From Crocinitomicaceae bacterium (lineage in GTDB: Bacteria > Bacteroidota > Bacteroidia > Flavobacteriales_D > Crocinitomicaceae): a stretch of DNA of 9,087 bases. Below, piece after piece: positions 5,789-9,087 of this stretch; positions within the stretch are counted from its first letter, which is position 1; each line of letters opens with the position of its first letter. The translations under genes were made by a program, and so were the position numbers. The notes beneath the pieces were generated by a model. The model was not told where the DNA came from. It was given only the letters and a program-made list of their open reading frames with translations, and did not search any database. The stretch is from contig DORI01000048.1 in assembly GCA_003512365.1 (NCBI GenBank), positions 1,284 to 10,370 of the forward strand. Direction: 5' to 3'.

Positions 5789-6757
5789 TTATCTTATCAA
5801 GTGTATAAAACCCGTTTTGTTAATTACATTTTTTTTATCCGTAAGAGTATAGAAATATACACCTTCAGGAAAGTTTTCACCATTCCAAGAATTCAAGGTT
5901 AAATTATTGGTTTGGAAAACCTTTTGTCCCCAGCGATTCACAATTGTTATTTCAAAATCTCCTGTAAGATCTTCTATTTCTAGTACATCGTTAATTCCAT
6001 CCGAGTTTGGGGTAATAACATTGGGAACATTTACATCCATTTCCATAACAGATATATCATCTATGTAGTAGTAATTGTCCCCAATGCCACTTGAACAATT
6101 CAAGGTATCAGTAAAAAAATCATCATGAAAATTTCCAAGAAGTAAAAAGTTTTCATTGCCTTTCGCTTGATAGATAAATGATAGTTCAACCCAATTTAGC
6201 GTGTCTGAAATTATAGAATCAGTATGTAAGTTGTCTTCAAAGAGAAGCGTGGTATTTATATTTTCAGTTATAAGTTGTTCTGAAAAAAAAACACCTAACT
6301 TATTACTAGCAGTCGAAGAGTAGCTCCCAAGTGAAACAAAATACTTAACCAAGTAATATTTATTACTTTCAAGTGTTTTTACAAGTGAAGTTTGAATGTA
6401 TTCTTTGTAATTGTTACCATAACTGTAAGTTACAATTCCTGCATAGCTACTACCTGACCGAGGTTCTTGAAAACCTCCTAGATTGCTAGGTATACTAGTA
6501 TTATTTGATGCCATAGCGCAACTGTTAAAATAATCTGGGCTTGAATTAGTTGGTGAAGAAAAGTACTTTGCCTTATTCAGCGCACCATCTTCTGGACATA
6601 TAATATATTCCTCAAAACTCCCATTGGGCAACAAATTTTCTTGAGCTTTTGAAATATTACAAAAAGGGGTAAACAATAAAACAATAAAAAAAACAGGTTT
6701 TATCCTCGGTAAAAAACCGAGACTGAACAATGTTAAATATTTTGTTAAGTTCAGCAA
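5789..6757 (-). CDS. Secreted protein with T9SS type B (CHU_C) sorting domain; start codon uncertain
   Basis: Predicted to cross the inner membrane by Sec and the outer membrane by type IX secretion. With the longest frame (TTG at 6757, 322 residues), a signal peptide covers about 20-39 (KPVFFIVLLF to ISKAQ). A beta-rich N-terminal domain, NLLPNGSFEEY to YYIDDISV (41-237), resembles the galactose-binding-like modules at the front of many Bacteroidota surface proteins. Residues 244-322 form the sorting domain: NVITPNSDGINDVLEI, FEITIVNRWGQKVF, WNGENFPEGVYFYTLT and a GFIHLIR end. No ATG precedes the signal peptide. TTG 6757 coincides with a predicted -33 element and TTG 6730 with the -7 element; if that promoter is right, translation begins nearer ATA 6703, which would give a clean Lys-Pro-Val-Phe-Phe signal peptide. 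The ligand is unknown. The truncated surface gene follows 11 bp downstream. Confidence 0.82.
   Translation of the reverse strand: MLNLTKYLTLFSLGFLPRIKPVFFIVLLFTPFCNISKAQENLLPNGSFEEYIICPEDGALNKAKYFSSPTNSSPDYFNSCAMASNNTSIPSNLGGFQEPRSGSSYAGIVTYSYGNNYKEYIQTSLVKTLESNKYYLVKYFVSLGSYSSTASNKLGVFFSEQLITENINTTLLFEDNLHTDSIISDTLNWVELSFIYQAKGNENFLLLGNFHDDFFTDTLNCSSGIGDNYYYIDDISVMEMDVNVPNVITPNSDGINDVLEIEDLTGDFEITIVNRWGQKVFQTNNLTLNSWNGENFPEGVYFYTLTDKKNVINKTGFIHLIR
6705..6721 (-). promoter_or_regulatory. Leader hairpin next to the secreted-protein start
   Basis: On the minus strand, CTCGGT and ACCGAG form a perfect 6-bp stem around TTTTT. One base later comes the ATA at 6703 that best fits the signal-peptide start. 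If the promoter at 6757-6728 is used, this hairpin fills nearly the whole leader and could affect ribosome access. It lacks a T-run after the stem, so it is not a standard terminator. Confidence 0.4.
6728..6757 (-). promoter_or_regulatory. Candidate Bacteroidota promoter for the secreted-protein gene
   Basis: On the minus strand, TTG (6757-6755), a 19-bp spacer and TAACATTG (6735-6728) match the -33/-7 layout with one mismatch to TAnnTTTG. Transcription would begin near 6722, downstream of both TTG codons that could open the long frame. Confidence 0.45.
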
Positions 6758-7097
6758 TTGATAAGTGTGATTAATAAAGTTACTAAAATACTCTCTTGTT
6801 CTTTAACCTAAACGAAGAAAAGAGGAAAAAAAGGTGGGGGTAGTTGATTTTACATAGGCGGTGAGTTTAGGTGATTTATACTAAGGATTTCATTTCTGAT
6901 AAGGCATACTGTATTTTATTGAAAATCTCAAATTCGATTTTTTTGCTTGTTAAATTTACATTCAAGACCCGCTATGTTTTTTGGAGTAAAATACTCAACT
7001 GGAATAATTTGATTAGCGAATTAGTCCTTTTTACAAGTGAAACAAAGGGTTTCTATTCAATTTTAAAGTATTTGGAAAGGGTGAGAATTAGTACATG
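6758..7097. other. Non-coding stretch with no recognised gene
   Basis: AT-rich intergenic DNA between the secreted-protein gene and the palindrome cluster. A GTG-led 80-codon frame (6871-7113, +) has no recognisable motif, low-complexity AT-rich composition and ends inside a hairpin; I do not call it a gene. An A-rich run and a GGTGGGGGTAG block near 6824-6843 have no clear meaning. No tRNA or riboswitch fold is visible by eye. Confidence 0.6.
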
Positions 7098-7116
7098 TTC
7101 TCAAAAAAATTGAGAA
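7098..7116. repeat. Hairpin immediately before repeat B
   Basis: TTCTCAA (7098-7104) and TTGAGAA (7110-7116) form a perfect 7-bp inverted repeat around AAAAA. The equivalent place before copy A has related but unpaired sequence, so this hairpin is specific to copy B. Confidence 0.6.
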
Positions 7117-7118
7117 GT

Positions 7119-7167
7119 GTAATGTTGAGTAAAGCTCGCAGGATTGCAAATCCAGCGGAGCGGGGGT
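7119..7167. repeat. REP-like hairpin repeat, copy B
   Basis: Direct repeat of copy A, identical over 43 bases (7119-7161), then GGGGGT without the extra C. The 28-base hairpin lies at 7134-7161. The two copies bracket the secreted-protein gene and the truncated surface gene in the same orientation. This one sits about 220 bp upstream of aspS and has no recognisable transposase sequence next to it. Confidence 0.88.
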
Positions 7168-7223
7168 TATGAATTTTCTCTCAATTTCCGATATACTCAC
7201 GTGTATTTTTGTTGAATTCATAA
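7167..7223. repeat. 9-bp inverted repeat abutting repeat B
   Basis: TTATGAATT (7167-7175) is the exact reverse complement of AATTCATAA (7215-7223), with 39 bases between. It directly follows the G-run of repeat B. The interior is AT-rich and contains CACGTG (7198-7203). It may be one end-to-end palindromic insertion or simply part of the same cluster. Confidence 0.5.
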
Positions 7224-7230
7224 TGCACTT

Positions 7231-7246
7231 TTCCCCTTGAGGGGAA
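7231..7246. repeat. GC-rich hairpin TTCCCC/GGGGAA upstream of aspS
   Basis: TTCCCC and GGGGAA form a 6-bp stem around TTGA, with AAAAGGGG just after (7251-7257). It could end transcription entering from the left, but neither strand has a proper T-run behind the stem. Confidence 0.45.
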
Positions 7247-7339
7247 ATAAAAAGGGGTGACTCTAAAGGATATTTTAACGGCTTACCATTCAAAAAGAAA
7301 ACGTTAAAGAAGCAACTTGAAATAGGAGATTTTCAATCA

Positions 7340-7370
7340 TTGAAACTCCACCCTAATTTTCTTACCTTTG
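7340..7370 (+). promoter_or_regulatory. aspS promoter
   Basis: TTG (7340-7342), a 20-bp spacer and TACCTTTG (7363-7370) match the Bacteroidota -33/-7 consensus. The leader to the ATG at 7391 would be roughly 15 bases, AT-rich and without a Shine-Dalgarno sequence. It separates aspS from the repeat cluster upstream. Confidence 0.7.
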
Positions 7371-7390
7371 CACTTCTAAAATTTTAGCCT

Positions 7391-9087
7391 ATGTATCGCT
7401 CGCACACTTGTGGTGAATTAAGAATAGAACACGTTGGAACTACCGTTACCTTGGCAGGTTGGGTGCAGCGTTCACGTGATTTAGGTGGAATGACGTTTAC
7501 CGATTTACGCGACCGATATGGCATTACGCAATTGGCTTTCAACATGGAAGTTAATGCCGATTTGTGCGAACAAGCAAGAAAATTAGGGCGTGAATTTGTG
7601 ATTCAAGTTACAGGCATCGTTATCGAACGCAGTAGCAAAAACAAAAACATTCCCACAGGCGAAATTGAAATCAATGTGACGGAATTAAAAATTTTAAACG
7701 CAGCGAAATTACCGCCTTTTACGATTGAAGATGAAACCGATGGAGGCGACGAATTGCGCATGCAATACCGCTATTTGGATTTAAGAAGAAATCCGGTACA
7801 ACAGAAATTGATTTTGCGGAACAAAGTGGCTTTGGAAACACGGAAATATTTGGATTCTCAAAATTTCATGGACGTCGAAACTCCTGTTTTGATTAAATCT
7901 ACTCCAGAAGGTGCGCGCGATTTCGTGGTGCCAAGTCGCATGAACGAAGGTCAATTTTACGCATTACCACAATCACCTCAAACGTTTAAGCAATTGTTGA
8001 TGGTTTCCGGTTTTGACCGTTATTACCAAATCGTGAAATGTTTCCGCGATGAAGATTTACGTGCCGACAGACAGCCTGAGTTTACACAAATCGACTGTGA
8101 AATGGCATTTGTGGAACAAGAAGATGTATTAAACACCTTTGAAGGGTTGATCAAACATTTATTCAAAACGGTTCGTGGCGTTGAGTTTGAAGGTGCTTTC
8201 CCAAGAATGACTTACGCCGAAGCAATGGAAAAATACGGTTCGGATAAACCAGACATTCGTTTCGGAATGGAATTCGTGGATTTAACAAAAGAAGCGCAAG
8301 GAAAAGACTTCGTGGTTTTTGATAGTTCTGAAATCGTTTTGGGAATCAATGCAAGTAAATGTGCAGAATTTACGCGCAAACAAATTGATGAATTGACGGA
8401 GTGGGTAAAACGCCCGCAAATCGGAGCAAAAGGTATGGTTTATTTGCGTTATAACGCCGATGGAACGTACAAATCTTCGGTAGATAAATTCTATTCAGAA
8501 GCGGATTTGAAAGTATGGGCTGAAAAAGCCAACATGCAGCCGGGCGACCTTTTGTTGTTGCTTTCCGGCGAAACGAATAAAACACGTAAACAATTGAACG
8601 AATTGCGTTTGCACTTAGGAAATCAATTGGGATTGCGTAATCCGGAAGTATTCAAACCCTTGTGGGTATTGGATTTTCCATTGTTGGAGTGGGATGAGGA
8701 AAATGGTCGTTACCACGCGATGCACCACCCGTTCACATCTCCAAAACCTGAAGATTTCCATTTAATTTCAACTGACCCAGGGAAAGTTCGTGCGAATGCC
8801 TACGATTTGGCCATGAACGGCGTAGAATTGGGAGGTGGTTCAATTCGTATTCACGACAGAGCGTTGCAAGCACAAATGTTTGATTTATTAGGTTTCACAA
8901 AAGAAGAAGCACAAGCACAATTCGGTTTCTTGATGAACGCCTTCGAGTACGGTGCACCACCACACGGAGGTTTAGCTTTCGGTTTAGATCGTTTGGTTGC
9001 CACAATGGGCGGTTCCGAATCGATTCGTGATTACATCGCCTTCCCAAAAAACAACAGCGGTCGTGATACCATGATTGACGCACCTTC
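7391..9087 (+). CDS. aspS: Aspartyl-tRNA synthetase (3' end outside window)
   Basis: Charges tRNA-Asp with aspartate (class II synthetase, cytoplasm). The frame is open from ATG 7391 to the window edge: 565 full codons of about 585-590. The N-terminal OB-fold anticodon-binding domain (about 1-110) includes GWVQRSRDLGGMTFTDLRDR. Catalytic motifs are: motif 1 around FMDVETPVLIKSTPEGARDF; motif 2 FRDEDLRADRQPEFTQID (218-235, ATP-binding Arg219); and motif 3 GGLAFGLDRL (526-535, Arg534). The insertion domain typical of bacterial AspRS (GAD) covers about 285-420. YRYLDLRR and RYHAMHHPFTSP are further family signatures. The start aligns with the usual bacterial N-terminus (tyr/arg-rich, CGELR). No internal disruption is seen. 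Only the last 20 or so residues are missing, because of the window edge. Confidence 0.97.
   Translation, partial: MYRSHTCGELRIEHVGTTVTLAGWVQRSRDLGGMTFTDLRDRYGITQLAFNMEVNADLCEQARKLGREFVIQVTGIVIERSSKNKNIPTGEIEINVTELKILNAAKLPPFTIEDETDGGDELRMQYRYLDLRRNPVQQKLILRNKVALETRKYLDSQNFMDVETPVLIKSTPEGARDFVVPSRMNEGQFYALPQSPQTFKQLLMVSGFDRYYQIVKCFRDEDLRADRQPEFTQIDCEMAFVEQEDVLNTFEGLIKHLFKTVRGVEFEGAFPRMTYAEAMEKYGSDKPDIRFGMEFVDLTKEAQGKDFVVFDSSEIVLGINASKCAEFTRKQIDELTEWVKRPQIGAKGMVYLRYNADGTYKSSVDKFYSEADLKVWAEKANMQPGDLLLLLSGETNKTRKQLNELRLHLGNQLGLRNPEVFKPLWVLDFPLLEWDEENGRYHAMHHPFTSPKPEDFHLISTDPGKVRANAYDLAMNGVELGGGSIRIHDRALQAQMFDLLGFTKEEAQAQFGFLMNAFEYGAPPHGGLAFGLDRLVATMGGSESIRDYIAFPKNNSGRDTMIDAP

Noticed and set aside
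6871..7113. 80-codon plus-strand frame with GTG start
   Set aside because: AT-rich with no family resemblance and no promoter; it ends inside a hairpin. I checked it for resemblance to a transposase and saw none.
7231..7246. Intrinsic terminator
   Set aside because: The stem is good but neither strand has a T-run directly after it, so I list it only as a hairpin.
7063..7293. 76-codon minus-strand frame upstream of aspS
   Set aside because: It reads straight through repeat B and three other palindromes, so the frame is a by-product of repeat sequence.

Overview
The window looks like a Bacteroidota chromosome, most likely order Flavobacteriales. The DNA is AT-rich. The promoters have the Bacteroidota form (TTG, about 20 bp, TAnnTTTG), and no convincing Shine-Dalgarno sites are visible. 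The IleRS has the long-form KMSKR signature, and a secreted protein ends in a type IX secretion (T9SS) type B / CHU_C sorting domain. Family and genus cannot be fixed from this sequence alone.

Layout. Positions 1-1500 hold the C-terminal 499 codons of isoleucyl-tRNA synthetase (ileS), cut by the left edge. A biotin carboxyl carrier-type protein (1614-2081, +) follows and meets a membrane sensor histidine kinase (3580-2084, -) tail to tail, only 2 bp apart. The kinase lies 10 bp downstream of a GT4 glycosyltransferase (4706-3591, -), so the two probably form an operon. Divergent from the glycosyltransferase is a small two-helix membrane protein (4755-5087, +). The right end holds aspartyl-tRNA synthetase (aspS, 7391 to the edge, +), which lacks only about its last 20 residues.

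The middle (about 5250-7250) is accessory DNA. It contains two tandem palindromic repeats, a 35-codon N-terminal remnant of a REP-associated tyrosine transposase (RAYT; IS200-like Y1 family), and two copies of a 43-bp identical hairpin repeat about 1.6 kb apart. Between those copies lie a T9SS-type secreted protein with no ATG start and, behind it, the signal-peptide end of a second surface protein whose reading frame runs into one repeat copy. All four hairpins share the core GGATTGCAAATCC or its reverse complement, and those around the transposase remnant are in opposite orientations on its two sides. This is the arrangement of a decayed REP/RAYT system.

How the genes relate. The tRNA synthetases and the biotin carrier are housekeeping genes with no evident functional link to each other. 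The glycosyltransferase and kinase may act together in envelope glycan synthesis or signalling, but that rests only on adjacency. I found no complete novel system. The most noteworthy items are the decayed REP/RAYT island with its truncated surface-protein gene, an eight-G tract inside the kinase gene that could make it phase-variable, and the palindrome cluster upstream of aspS.
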